From the NCBI GenBank assembly GCA_013350335.1, contig CM023537.1, positions 14,884,884 through 14,948,883 of the forward strand: a stretch of DNA of 64,000 nucleotides, in the 5' to 3' direction. Below the pieces are notes generated by a model. It saw only the letters and a list, made by a program, of their open reading frames with translations, did not search any database and was not told the origin of the DNA. Positions 13,501 through 23,213 of this stretch are shown here, piece after piece (position 1 is the first letter of the stretch; every line of letters starts with the position of its first letter). The DNA is from Chimonanthus salicifolius. Its lineage: Eukaryota; Streptophyta; Magnoliopsida; Laurales; Calycanthaceae. Made by a program: the position numbers and the translations under genes.

Positions 13501-16500
13501 AAATCCAAGAACAAAGCACGAATGAACCATTGTGAAAGAGCTGTGCTCCAAGTTCTAGCTGAATATAACCATAGTTTTGTTGTGCAGCATTAGGGCTCTT
13601 CTGTTGGCTTTGGGTCTTCTAGATTGTGTCAAGCAATGTTCTCGAAATTGAATCATATCATGAAATCATTTTATGTCATGAACCGTGAATTGTGAACTAT
13701 AAATCATAGAATAGTAAGTTTTGTAACATTTCTTCCAAAATAATATATTTAGATATATGATAGACAAATAATATTAATTGTCTAATTGAAGATGCAAATA
13801 CATGGCAAAAAACATTAATGTAATCGGTAAGTATTCAATGAATTCAAATTTCAATTCTAAAACCACTAAAACAATAAAATAATATGCTCTCATATTTTCA
13901 ACCAATGTTGTATAACTATCAAGCAGCCCCAAAAAATCAATGGCCCTAAGCCTCCAACCATTCTAGCCAATGAATTGTTGTATATGGGACATGCACCTAA
14001 AAAACCATTCAAGGTTCTTGAAGATCCTTTTATAATTTAAGAAATTCCATCTCAATATTCAGCCATCCATTTTTGTTGCAAATATTAGATTAACAAAATT
14101 TTATTTTAGTGATAAGATAAAAAATACACTTTTGATATGATTTATGGCCCCAAAAGATGCTAGATGTCAATGTATAAAAGGAAAATCCTCTGGCTATTAG
14201 TAAAACAAAACCCCATTTGCGGCAGCAAGAGAAGGAAAAAGAAAAAAAAATGATAGCAGAAATAGGGAAAAAAGAAAAGAAAATTGCATAAGTTGCAGCT
14301 GTTGCAGCAGATGACCAAAGGCTAAAGAGTAAAGACAGCAGCATGGACATCATGCATGAAAAAAGAAGAAAAAAAGAGAGCATTAGCTGCAGTTGAGGAT
14401 CCCCCCCTCCCAAAAGAAAAAAGGAACAATGGACAACATCATGCATGGAAGAAGCAAGAAAAGAAGGGGAAAAAATCCATGCAGTGCAGCACACACACAG
14501 AGAGAGAGAGAGAGACGCAGGACAGGGATAAAGTAACCCTAAATGCCTAAATGCAATTATAATGTAACAAGAAATCAATATGAATCAAATTTATGAAGCT
14601 GAAATTAAAACTCAAAATTAATAATTGCAAAAAAAAATATAAATTTGTCTCCAATATTCAATTTAATGTGAACAATTATATAACATTCCAAACCAAGCCA
14701 CAACCTAAAATAGAAGGCCTTCAAAACAAAGGGGTTTAACTAAATCCAGAAATAAGTAGATCAATCACCAAAAGAAACTAATTCAGACTGTTTAGAATCA
14801 AGATGGTGTCAAAAACAAAGTGGAGGCAGGAGGGTATGGGAGTATCAAGGATGGAAAAAAGGGATTTAATGATAAAAGAGGATAGGTAATGGTTGTATGG
14901 TAGTTTAGGACATGTAGAGGTGGCTGTATGAGGCTAAAGAAGGGTCCAAGAGGACTTGTGGCTGCAGTAAGAGGGTTGCAAGGGACTTAGGAAGGGCTTG
15001 GGACGAGTCTGGATGGGATTTGGGACAGATCGGGACGAGTCTGGATGGGATCTGGGATAGGTCGGGACGGTAAACAAGGATTTTTCTAGGACAGATCTGG
15101 GACAGCAGTTCGGCTGGGTTCGAGAGGGCAGCAAAGAGAGAAGAAAGGGAAAAAGAGAGATAAAAACCTGAATCTTGGAAGAGGATTCTCACCTTTTCCC
15201 GTGGCTTCTTGCCTTCCCTAGTTTCTCATGAGGGTTCCTTGGCTTCTCACTATGCTTCCTGCGATGGAGGCAAGTTTGCACAAAACCAACTATGGGACTA
15301 AACAAATAAATGAAAGAAAAAATACAATCATGAAAAGCTGGAAATTCTAAATCTAAATATAGAAACTTGCTAAATATGGAAACTCGTGTGGTGCTCTGTA
15401 TCAATCTCTCCATCTGAAAAAGAACTCGACCTCGAGTTCAAACAGATGAAAAGACAAAATCTACCCATGCACGCGTCTTCCCAATGTGGGGTCTTCAAAG
15501 TACAAACACGTGCACGTGAGGTCTTCAGGTGTCATCCAAACGGATCAGGATTGGCCACAATAAGAATGCTGGTTCGGCTCTTCTCCGCCAACGATGGTAT
15601 ACTCTGAATCCGAAATTGACATCACGAACAACTTTGGATGCGATAACAACAAGATGTGAATATAGCGCGCCTTCGATGTGGCATGGCTCTTAAATACCTC
15701 CATTAAATTAGGAGCAAATCGATGTAGCTCAAACTCAGGCAATCAAGTGATAGCTGGCATGGGTTTTTCTTCTTCACAAGATATTGTTGATATCCTCTTG
15801 CATCTGTGGAAACAACTTCCTCGACCAGGATAAGTTTTATGTTTTCTCTCTCGGGTGGCAAGGAAGGTAAAGAAGGTAGGATCGGTGAAGGTATAGGTGC
15901 AGGCCATATGTTATGAAGTGGTTTCGGAAAGCTAGTAGGAGGGTCAAGGTGAAGATCAGGATTGAAGACAACTCTAAACTGTGAGGGTGGGCTAGATGGT
16001 GCAGCTGTTGGGCTTTGAAAATGTGAGGGAGGCACAGGCTGAATGGGCTAGACAAGTAAAGGTTGAGGAGATTGCACTGGTAGGTGACATGGGTCATGGA
16101 ACGGGTCATGCTGTGGATCAGACTGTGGGTCAGGTTATGGGTTAAGAAGGCCAGTAGGATCAGTGTGAGGTTGCGGATTAAGAAAAGCAGTAAGATGTTC
16201 AGGATCATGCTGAGGTGGCTCAGGGTGAATATGAAGTGGGTCAGGGTTCAGAAGTGAAGGTTCTGGAACTAGACATGGTGTGAGGTTCTCCACATGATCA
16301 TGTACATCAAATTCATTGGATTTGCAATGAGAATCTGCAGCAAACTTATATTGTTCATCGCTTATATTAATTTGACTTTCAATTTCAGCATGCAAATCAT
16401 GTATATGTTGTGCAAATGCATGTACAAACTCAGACAGACTAGGTGATACTGACACTGGGATGAGATCTAGAGGTTTTCTATTTGACGCAATGGCTTTGGG

Positions 16501-19500
16501 TAACCTGTGGGATTGTATCACCTCTGATTTATCATTGCTTTCACCATATGTGTCAAGTTCCCGAAGCATAGGGTGACTAATGAGCCTGCGACGGTAGAAG
16601 GGAGGGACAAATTTCTCAATTAATTGTTTCTTCATTTCATCCCATATCACATCTAGGGGGTCTTTTCTTAACCTCCTAATTTTTTGTTCCACCGTCACCC
16701 AGAAAATCCGGACTTGTTCCCCCAATTTCAATTTAGCGCAACAGACTCGTCGATTTTCTGACATGTCATGCCACTCAAAGTAGCGTTCCATGTCCGATAG
16801 CCAATCTTGAAAAACTTTGGGATCTAGACGTCCATCAAAATTTCAAGGCACGACAGGAACAGTCTTAAAGACACGTTTTTCATTTTTGGTAAATTGCTGA
16901 GGCTTATGAGGTTAATGGCACTCACCACGATCAACTCCTCAGAGTTCAGTCAACTGGGTGTTCTTGGGTTGTATAGGAATGAATTTAGCATTTATGGCTT
17001 CCCGTCTCCTTTGAAATTCAGTCGTCTGGATTGTCAACTGGGTAAGGAACTTATTGAACCAAGCTGGGGGTTGTTCTCCTGACATGTCTAGATGATTCTA
17101 AATATTGTGTCCTAAACTCGATATGCCATGATGATTTTTTGTTTAATAATTTTTTTTAAATTAATTAATTAATTAATTAATTTTTTTCCACTAAATGCAA
17201 ATCTAGGACCGTGGATGTTTAAGAAAACACCCTAACCTGGATCTGATACAAATTTGACGCAGGATAGGGGATAGGGTAACCCTAAATGCCTATATGCAAT
17301 TATAATGTAACAAGAAATCAAATATGAATCAAATTTATGAAGCTGAAATTAAAACTCAAAATTAATAATTGCAATAAATAATATAAATTTGTCGCCAATA
17401 TTCAATTTAATGTGAACAATATTGTAACATTCCAAACCAAGTCACAACTCAAAATAGAAGGCCTTCTAAACAAAGAGGTTTAACTAAATCCACAAATAAG
17501 TAGATCAATCACCAAAAGAAACTAATTCGGACTGTTTAGAATTAAGGTGATGTCAAAAACAAAGTGGAGGCAGCTGGGTATGGGAGTATCAAGGATGGAA
17601 AAAGGGATTTAATGATAAAAGATGATAGGTAATGGCTGTATAGTAGTTTAGGACATGTAGAGGTGGTTGTATGAGGCTTAGGAAGGGTCCAAGAGGACTT
17701 GTGGCTGCAGTAAGAGGGATATAAGGGACTTAGGAAGGGCTTGGGACGAGTCTGGATAGGATCTGGGACAGGTCGGGACGGTAAACAAGAATTTTTCTGG
17801 GACAAATCTGGGACAGCAATAGGATGATTTTGGGATAGCAGTTCGGCTGGATTTGAGAGAGCAGCAAAGAGAGAAGGGAAAAATAGAGAGAGAGAGAGAG
17901 ATAAAAACTTGGATCTTGGAAGAGGATTCTCACCTTTTCCCGTGGCTTCATCGCCTTCCCTAGTTTCTCAGAGGGTTCCTTGGCTTCTCACTGTGCTTCC
18001 TGCGATGGAGGCAAGTTTGCACAAAGCAAAAGTTGTTCTTTTCATTGATTAAGTGTCAATCCCGTATGGAGGGATTACATCATATATATAATGACTTAAA
18101 AACATGAAAAATACCAAAATACCCTCAAATAAACAAATACCAAAGTACCTCCAATGATTAGAAAGCCCTAATTACATGTAAAATCACTAAATTTCCCCAA
18201 GCAAAATCAACTATTGGACTAAACAGCTGGAAATTCTAAATCTAAATATAGAAACTTGCTAAATATGGAAACCCGTGAAGTGCTCCGCATCAGAGAGAGA
18301 GAGAGAGAGAGAGAGGAAAGAAATGGTGATGCAGGGCTCGTCTTCCTACTCCCAGAGTAATCTCGTGCAGGGCTCGTCTTCCTACTCCCAGAGTAATCTC
18401 GTTTTTTTTCGTTTCTCTTCTCAACTATTATCCCTTTTTCCTCGCCTTCTTCCTTGTCTCAGATGGGCTCTGCCTCTCTCGCCCTTTGGCTTTTGGTTTT
18501 CAGAGGGCAAACTAGAAGTTTCCATTGCTACTCAAGAAACTCAGATTTGATTGCGCCAGTCAGTGTTGTTAAAATCGTCCGAGTTGCGAGTCAACTCGGA
18601 CAATTCGACTCGACTCGACTCGAATAGTCCAGCGAGTCAACTCGTTGGTTCAATCGAAAAATCCCATGAGTTTTGTGAAAATCGCAGATCGTGCGATTCC
18701 AAAATCGTCAATCGCACGATCTTTTGATGCGGAAGAAAAAATAAGAGGGAAAATAGAAAAAAAAAAAAAAAAGGAAAGAAAATGAAAAGCCACCTGTTTC
18801 AGTTCTTCCGCCTCCCCTTTTTCATCTTCTTCTTCTCTCTTTTTTCTTCTTCTTTGTTTCCTGCTATTGAATACCGTCGTCTCTTCCTCTTTCTTTCTTC
18901 CATTTAGGGTTAGGTATTGCAGTCACTGCCTCTTTCTCTCTTTCTTTTCGTGCGTGAGTACCCTTTAGTTAGGTCATAGATATGTGACACTCGCACGGTA
19001 ATATCTAGGTGGCACATGTTTCGACGGTCATTTTATTTTGAAGCACACGACTTTTTCACTTACGCCATTTTTATATTTTTAACTTTTTTATTATCATTTG
19101 TATGTTTTAATTAAAAAAATCTCTTTTGTTTTTTATTTTGATCTTTGTATCTATTTTAAAAAATTAAAAAGCTCTATTTTTTTTAATATTTGAAGAATGT
19201 TAATAAAATTTATTTAAATGGCTTTAATTTATTTGTTAATTTCTTTAAATTTATCTGTACTAAAATAAAAACATTATTTAGCCCTATAATTACATAATTG
19301 AGTGACATTTTGACAATGAAATAGAATTCAATGACCTTACAAGCAAAAGAAATTATTGATGTATAATTTATATTATATCTCACTAAATATTATTACATAA
19401 AATAAATTTCAAAGAAACCTAAGAAAATTAATCTATTTTATTTACATAAATTAAATTGATACAAGTATTTCATTTGTATTATGTAATACTGTATTATAGT

Positions 19501-20723
19501 TATTTTAGTATTTTGTAATTTGTATTATGTAATACTATATTACAGTTTTTTTATTTATTATAAATATAAAAATATAGTTTTCTAATAATAGAAAAAAAAA
19601 TTATACACTTAATATTTATGTTTAAATCTCATATTGATATTTTTGTGTCATTTTATATGTAATTGCAGTATAAATAGTAATTATATAAAAAAAAGTCAAA
19701 AATATCAAAACTCTTATGATTCTACAATTTACGATTTACGATGCACGAGTCATACCCCTAGACCGATTCACGATACGATTCGAGTTTAACAACATTAAGG
19801 AAACATGCATAGGGGTGTTAAGTTCCCATTTTAATACATTTATGATGAATCATGCGATGTAACGATTTATACAACTCAATTCATGCCATTTACGATTTTT
19901 TATTAAAATCGTGTGATCATTGATTAAAATTGATTTTGTATCAAACTTGACCTGAATCATGATGAATTGTACGATGCGTATCGGGAATTGGCCAATTTTG
20001 ACAACACTGGTGTGAAGTTATTATGGTTTCAATCTTCTCAACGAAATATTGCAATATCAATGGGGCATTCAGCCAACATCTTTAATATTTATTTATTTTA
20101 TTCATTGTCTTTTTCTTGTCAAAAATTTGAGGGCTGAATTGTCTTTGGCAGGTAGGGTATATTGTCATGATGGATCCTTCAACTGGTGCTAGATCTAACT
20201 TGTTGCGGATGAAAGGTGCTGGTGTTGTTGGTGTCTACTACCCTTTGATTGATGATAAACTTGTGAGAATCCTACACGGGTATGTCCTCTATTTACCATC
20301 CAAAAATCGAAACCTCCTTTTTGTTTTACTGGTTTGTAGGAACGCATGCCATGGTCATTGCTACACTCATGTGGTTTGAGCTCATTCTTAAGTTTTCCTT
20401 TCTATGTATGCTTTGAAGTTGGGTTTTATTGAGGTAATGACTGTGCAGGATGTACTGATGTGCTCAGATGTGGGGCATTCAGTGACTTGCTTTGCTGCAC
20501 CCATACATGAGTGCACATACAAAAGTTTTATCCTTCTAATGCAATTCCTTCCAACAGGAGGGGTAAAAAAGTCTATGCATGGACTGTAGATGATGAGGAG
20601 TCATTACAGAAGATGCTATTCGAACGTGTAGACGCCGTTGTCACGAACCGCCCTTCCCTCCTTCAGCAACTCATGCAGGATATCAAAACACAATGCCTTG
20701 AGGAAGGATTTCGTCTTCCATGA
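1514..20723 (+). CDS. GDPD4: GDPD4-like glycerophosphodiester phosphodiesterase, 9 exons
   Basis: Exons: 1514-1675, 2207-2293, 3866-3963, 5986-6046, 8171-8251, 12103-12195, 13304-13393, 20152-20279, 20558-20723. All junctions are GT-AG, phases agree, and the product is 321 aa, close to the family length. GDPD enzymes hydrolyse glycerophosphodiesters to glycerol-3-phosphate and an alcohol, which links them to phosphate recycling from lipids. Residues about 28-47 form a Leu-rich membrane segment after a basic N-terminus (signal anchor likely). The TIM-barrel signature begins at residue 70 (CAHGG, then PNT). It continues with the metal-binding E99-x-D101 and a later His at 114 (FALHD), and the C-terminal barrel strand AWTVDD...VDAVVTNRP is intact. 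The usual HRG is HGG here (His72-Gly73-Gly74). Closest remembered relatives are plant GDPD4 proteins, so the symbol is an orthology guess. Introns total about 18 kb and are full of transposons. Confidence 0.9.
2695..3150 (-). mobile_element. Possible antisense LINE 3' fragment in GDPD intron 2
   Basis: The stretch begins on the plus strand with a T run followed by AAAGGATAAAACATATG. On the minus strand this reads as a short tail ending in poly(A), as in the clear LINE tails elsewhere in the window. It is more GC-balanced than its surroundings. No RT or endonuclease motif is readable. Confidence 0.3.
4200..4800 (-). mobile_element. Antisense RTE-type LINE 3' remnant in GDPD intron 3
   Basis: Read on the minus strand, 4555-4605 encodes an IRWFEHICKR-like string. 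This resembles the conserved LRWFGHVxRR motif near the end of plant RTE-type LINE reverse-transcriptase ORFs. Further along the minus strand, near 4215-4235, is the AACCCCAAATAGATGGGATA string common at the 3' end of such elements. The element is broken by stops and contains two local duplications. One is an exact 39-bp tandem repeat at 4609-4647 and 4648-4686. The other is a diverged copy of about 80 bp, 4215-4300 against 4380-4460. Confidence 0.6.
4990..5480 (-). mobile_element. Antisense LINE RNase H fragment in GDPD intron 3
   Basis: Minus-strand frame 5325-5044 encodes an RNase H-like segment of the kind found at the C-terminus of plant L1-type LINEs. It has the LIIEGDS strand with its catalytic Asp, then IARDISNLCK and a terminal ANGVANFLSK block. 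Its 3' flank (about 4998-5090) holds two near-identical copies of a stretch of about 50 bp ending CTTGACGATCCAC. No RT portion is present, so it is a 5'-truncated dead copy. Confidence 0.65.
6103..6412. mobile_element. MITE with long terminal inverted repeats in GDPD intron 4
   Basis: The left arm (from about 6103) and the reverse complement of the right arm (ending about 6412) match over some 50 bp with a few differences. Shared blocks are ACACACT, TAACGAGACAT and TCAAATGGA. The element is about 310 bp and has no coding capacity, consistent with a non-autonomous DNA transposon. No clear target duplication was identified, so the superfamily is unknown. Confidence 0.65.
6533..6579 (+). mobile_element. 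Tail-only LINE insertion with 16-bp target duplication
   Basis: ATAATGGATTTATGTT occurs at 6533-6548 and again at 6564-6579. Between the copies are only 15 bases, ACCTTTCAAAAAAAA. That string equals the extreme 3' end plus poly(A) of the LINE tail at 44496-44581. It therefore looks like target-primed reverse transcription that stopped almost at once. A chance tandem repeat is the alternative. Confidence 0.7.
6786..6809 (+). repeat. (TC)n microsatellite
   Basis: An uninterrupted run of about eleven TC units in GDPD intron 4. Confidence 0.9.
7866..7957 (+). repeat. TG/TGCA-rich low-complexity tract
   Basis: An alternating purine-pyrimidine stretch rich in TGTGTG, TGCATG and CACGTG-like steps, in GDPD intron 4. 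It is a degenerate microsatellite with no coding signal. Confidence 0.6.
8628..11087 (+). mobile_element. Rearranged sense LINE (endonuclease plus RNase H, RT missing) in GDPD intron 5
   Basis: The frame from 8697 encodes an apurinic-type endonuclease segment. Visible blocks are LTNIYGLN, a GDDFNVV strand, EDFSDFIERNSL and the GGRFTWSN signature, followed after a stop codon by SRLDRFLIS. Frames near 9530-9690 give the linker to RT (TKF, IxPIVVEGRKVVD, SWHFSSIF in shifted frames). The RT and zinc-binding parts are absent. A C/T-rich stretch of unknown origin fills 9690-10340, and then an RNase H domain resumes (AGIGGVLQDHNGK, IIEGDSE, NGVVDFFAKN). The element ends in a tail with TTTTTTACCGCT and poly(A) at 11087. 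The 5' boundary is approximate, and stops and frameshifts make it dead. Confidence 0.75.
10895..11064 (+). mobile_element. 5'-truncated LINE nested in the 3' end of the older LINE
   Basis: AATATATTCAG at 10895-10905 is repeated at 11054-11064. Between them, 148 bases end in ATGAAGTTATTTTTC plus an A run, a typical plant LINE tail. Removing the insert and one repeat leaves a continuous tail of the host LINE (TATTAATATATTCAGTC...). This orders the two insertions in time. Confidence 0.75.
11531..11892 (+). repeat. Diverged tandem duplication, unit about 181 bp, GDPD intron 5
   Basis: Both units begin CAATCTTGCCAG (11531 and 11712). They share TTGAAGCTAATGGTGATG, CTCCCTAGCAAAA, AAATACAGCC and TTATTGTTGT in the same order. 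Substitutions and small indels show that it is old. No reading frame is preserved across both units and the origin is unknown. Confidence 0.8.
12742..13181. mobile_element. GGGTTGGG-rich MITE with TIRs and 8-bp target duplication
   Basis: TGGCTCTA flanks the element at 12742-12749 and 13174-13181. The inner ends form imperfect inverted repeats: GGAATGCAATTTGGGTT on the left against GGGGTGCAATCTGGGCGG as the reverse complement of the right end. The interior is dominated by GGGTTGGGT-like strings on both strands. The 8-bp duplication would suit the hAT superfamily, but the right end carries six extra bases before the duplication, so the assignment is tentative. Confidence 0.6.
14513..15403 (-). 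repeat. Left LTR (3' LTR of the minus-strand element)
   Basis: This is collinear with 17255-18292, apart from an internal deletion close to GCAAGTTTGCACAAA. The shared start is GACGCAGGA, and the ends in plus reading are GTGCTCTGTATCA here and GTGCTCCGCATCA in the other LTR. Confidence 0.85.
16135..17085 (-). pseudogene. Broken gag gene of the LTR retrotransposon
   Basis: A probable start at 17085 (MSGEQPPAWFNKFL...) runs about 34 codons to a stop, so the N-terminus is disconnected from the main part. Frame 16791-16135 holds the retrotransposon gag core. It has YFEWHDMSENRR, then AKLKLGEQVRIFW, WDEMKKQLIEKFVPP and YRRRL, which is the pattern of Ty3/gypsy capsid domains. It then runs into a Pro-rich low-complexity tail. 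No zinc knuckle or pol region was seen. The protein would form the capsid of the element; this copy is dead. Confidence 0.75.
17255..18292 (-). repeat. Right LTR (5' LTR of the minus-strand element)
   Basis: The longer of the two LTRs, running from TGACGCAGGA to GCTCCGCATCA in plus reading. It keeps the segment with AAAGTTGTTCTTTTCATTG that the left LTR has lost. A GA microsatellite follows directly (18293-18315). Confidence 0.85.
18331..18402 (+). repeat. Exact 36-bp tandem duplication
   Basis: Two identical units starting GCAGGGCTCG at 18331 and 18367, just outside the LTR retrotransposon. Identity suggests recent slippage or duplication. Confidence 0.9.
18561..20009. mobile_element. hAT-like non-autonomous TIR element, GDPD intron 7
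   Basis: The left end CAGTGTTGTTAAAATCG (18561-18577) pairs with the reverse complement of the right end, CAGTGTTGTCAAAATTG (19993-20009), with two differences. CAGTGTTG ends are typical of plant hAT elements. The interior is very AT-rich with repeated GACTCGACTCG and CGATTCACGAT strings, and no transposase is seen. A second inverted end near 19780-19796 suggests an inner boundary or a nested copy. No 8-bp target duplication was recognised. It ends about 140 bp before GDPD exon 8. Confidence 0.65.
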
Positions 20724-22231
20724 TAACATTTGGCAACATGTTTTTAGGAATTCTTTGATTAATGAGAAGGAATTCTTTCATGAATGAAACATTTGATGGT
20801 TAGTGTTCATTATCATATATTGCAGTAAAATAGTTCCTTGATTGTTTACAACTACAAAACCTTGTCTTTAACACCATTTGAGAGGAAAAAGAAATGAAAA
20901 AAAAAACTCTTTCCTTGTCACTGATTGGGAAAGAGATCGACTGCTACTCTTTTCTTTCCCCCGTTTCTGCTACTGCAACCAGCAAGCAACTCAAGTAAAA
21001 TAAAAAAGGAAGAGGCAGGGAGGACATTCAAAGGCTATCGTATACCATACTTTGAAGGACTCCAACAAGGTGATGAAGAACAATAGCAAAGCAAACTAAT
21101 TAAGACATGGAAAGACAATCTAAAAGCGGACCTGGATTTGGCCAGATATCTGCATAAGTGGCTTTCAAAGATCCAAGGGCTTATTTTATTTTTATTAATA
21201 ATTAAGTTCTAGTTCCAAAGAGCTTTGACTTTGCCTAGGTCTTTATGTCACCAATTTTTATGTTGCATGGAAGTTAACTGCAGTGGAACTTGTAATTCAT
21301 TTCAAAGGTGCTTGGATCATTGTGAGAGATGTGCAGGCAACTCAGCATCGGTGCCCTTAAGCTGTTGCAGCAGGTGCATTGAACTTGACAGTTGATGCTG
21401 CAGGACCAGAATGAACGATTTTACAAATCTTTTACTTTCTTACAGCCAAAGCCACTGTATTATCCATGAATGTCATTGTAACTATTTGAAATATTTGATC
21501 TCTAAGAATCTTATTATACTTCGATTGGTTGTTGAGTTTAGCTAGTGTTTTCAGTGAAGCAACACTGGGGATATGTTGAGTGGCAATAAATTTTGCCTTG
21601 ATATATATGCTTGTGAAGAGTTTTCATGGTACACACGATGTTTGGATATTTGCAGATGAAAAAACCAGGTTTAGGGGGAAAGGAAGCATGAAGAAACCAG
21701 TCGTGGGGTAGAGGAAGCGTTGTTTAAAATGGGTAGGCCGCACATCATTAGAAGAATTTGATTCCATTATTTTGTTTATAATAGATGACCCTCCACCTTG
21801 GAAAAAGGACATACAGGAGTGTACTACTGAAATGTTGTGTGATGTCACTTGCCAACAAGGATGCTAATCTATATGGGATTGAAGGCTTTAACCCAATAAT
21901 TGTTTGAGACAGGTTGCTTGAATTTTGATGGGAATTGGCTTTGTCAATGCTGGCCCGCAACATCATTGAGATGTTAATCATTTAAAGGATCATAGTATCT
22001 TCAAGAAAAGGATAATGATGGATTGGTAGATTGTCTTATTGTCTTTATTGTAATAAACTGCAAAAGTTTTTTATTACTATATTCTGGATGCCATTTGCTC
22101 AATCAGTATGGCCACTTGCCATAGTTCCTTGTGATGCACAGGGTAGGGATTTTGATACGTACCCTAAAGCTCAAAATCCATCAGAACCAGCCATAGTAAG
22201 AGGTCTGGGGTTTTTTTTTTTTTTTTTATAA

Positions 22232-22350
22232 CATGTGTATCTCTACTCCACATTGAAGGTAAGACTAATTTCACGGATACACGAAACCCAAGCTTCGTGT
22301 ATCCAGTAAATTCAGGAGTCGTCAAATTTAAGACCTTTGGTCTAATCTTA
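22232..22350 (+). repeat. Dispersed repeat, copy A
   Basis: Shares the ordered blocks CACATTG, AGGT, AGACTAATTTCA and GATACA(C/T)GAAA with 56438-56560. Both copies are preceded by a T run. Family unknown; it may be a degenerate SINE or MITE. Confidence 0.5.
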
Positions 22351-22379
22351 AAAGTTTAGACCAGGAGTTTAAAATTCGG

Positions 22380-22505
22380 TATCGGCTGATATCTTGTTAT
22401 CGGCCGATATTTTTCTTTCTTGATTTTTTGTTTTAAAAAAAAGTATTAATATTGGCCGATATCGTCAATATACATCGGATATCGGCCGATATCTCGACCT
22501 CTGGT
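22380..22505. repeat. ATCGGCCGATAT palindromic repeat cluster, locus 1
   Basis: Several copies or near-copies of the self-complementary ATCGGCCGATAT separated by AT-rich spacers. The same motif family recurs at 25925-26125 and 62110-62430. Confidence 0.7.
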
Positions 22506-23049
22506 TTAGACAAACTGAACTATCTGTGTGCGGGTTTATGTATAGGTCTGAAATGGGTTCATAGTTTCTTAGACTCTAATCCCATAGGTTTAAGTTAAAC
22601 CTAGTGAGCCATTTGAAATTTTGAGAGGACTTGGTATAACTTAGGCTGCGTTTGGTAAGACTCCTTCACATGGGAGATCCTCTTGAGATGAAAATTAAGA
22701 AAGAGAGGGACAAGAAGAAAAGATGAGAGAAAATCATAATTTCTCTTTTTCTGAGAGAAATGATTGACTTGAGAGAGAAAAATCAAGAGGTTTACTTTTC
22801 TCATGTTTAATAAATACAAAATAGGATAAATAAGAATTTTTTACATTCTCCTGCTTACTCCACTGGCATTCAATTAAGAAGTTATTTTTTTTTCAAGGAA
22901 GTTATTAAAATAAGGCCTTGTAATATAATTTAAGGATAGAGATTGATTGGTACACTTTTTTTAAGTGGGATGTTTTTATTTCATAAATGACAAGAATGTT
23001 AATGTATAACATGTTTTTATAAAAATTGGATACATTTGTGTTAAAAACA

Positions 23050-23213
23050 GGGAAGTGATTTTTGCACCCTCACTTTTACCGATGTGAAATTTCGATTTTG
23101 CCTAAAAAAAAAAGCAAGGAAAGAGAGAGAAAAGAGGAAATTTGAGTTTGGACAAAATCGAAATTTCAAGGTGCACGGTGGATAAATAAGTGGGAGTGCA
23201 AAAATCACTTCCC
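23050..23213. mobile_element. 164-bp MITE with GGGAAGTGATTTTTGCAC ends
   Basis: The left arm from 23050 and the right arm ending 23213 are inverted copies. GGGAAGTGATTTTTGCAC is matched almost exactly, and an inner block (GAAATTTCGATTTTG / CAAAATCGAAATTTC) is also inverted. The core is purine-rich. No target duplication is obvious, so the superfamily is not assigned. Confidence 0.75.

Larger units (their letters stand above)
14513..18292 (-). mobile_element. Non-autonomous gag-only LTR retrotransposon (Ty3-type), GDPD intron 7
   Basis: Two direct LTRs bound a 1.85-kb interior. The left LTR is 14513-15403 (891 bp) and the right LTR is 17255-18292 (1038 bp). The right LTR has the inner TG and outer CA expected of minus orientation, while the outer left base is mutated from the expected T. 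GAGAG flanks both sides, although the target is a GA microsatellite. On the minus strand, a primer-binding site resembling the initiator Met tRNA complement (TTGTATCAGATCC) lies just inside the right LTR at about 17236-17252. Gag follows, then no protease, RT or integrase. The left LTR lacks about 150 bp present in the right LTR and in the solo LTR at 38263-40965. Confidence 0.85.

Noticed and set aside
14090..14578. 162-codon minus-strand open frame
   Set aside because: Low-complexity Phe/Ser/Cys-rich translation of a purine-rich plus strand, overlapping the LTR boundary. No domain.
22878..22915. Another tail-only LINE insertion (GAAGTTATT repeated around a T run)
   Set aside because: The inserted bases do not match the LINE tail in either orientation and the repeat is only 9 bp. 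Chance is likely.
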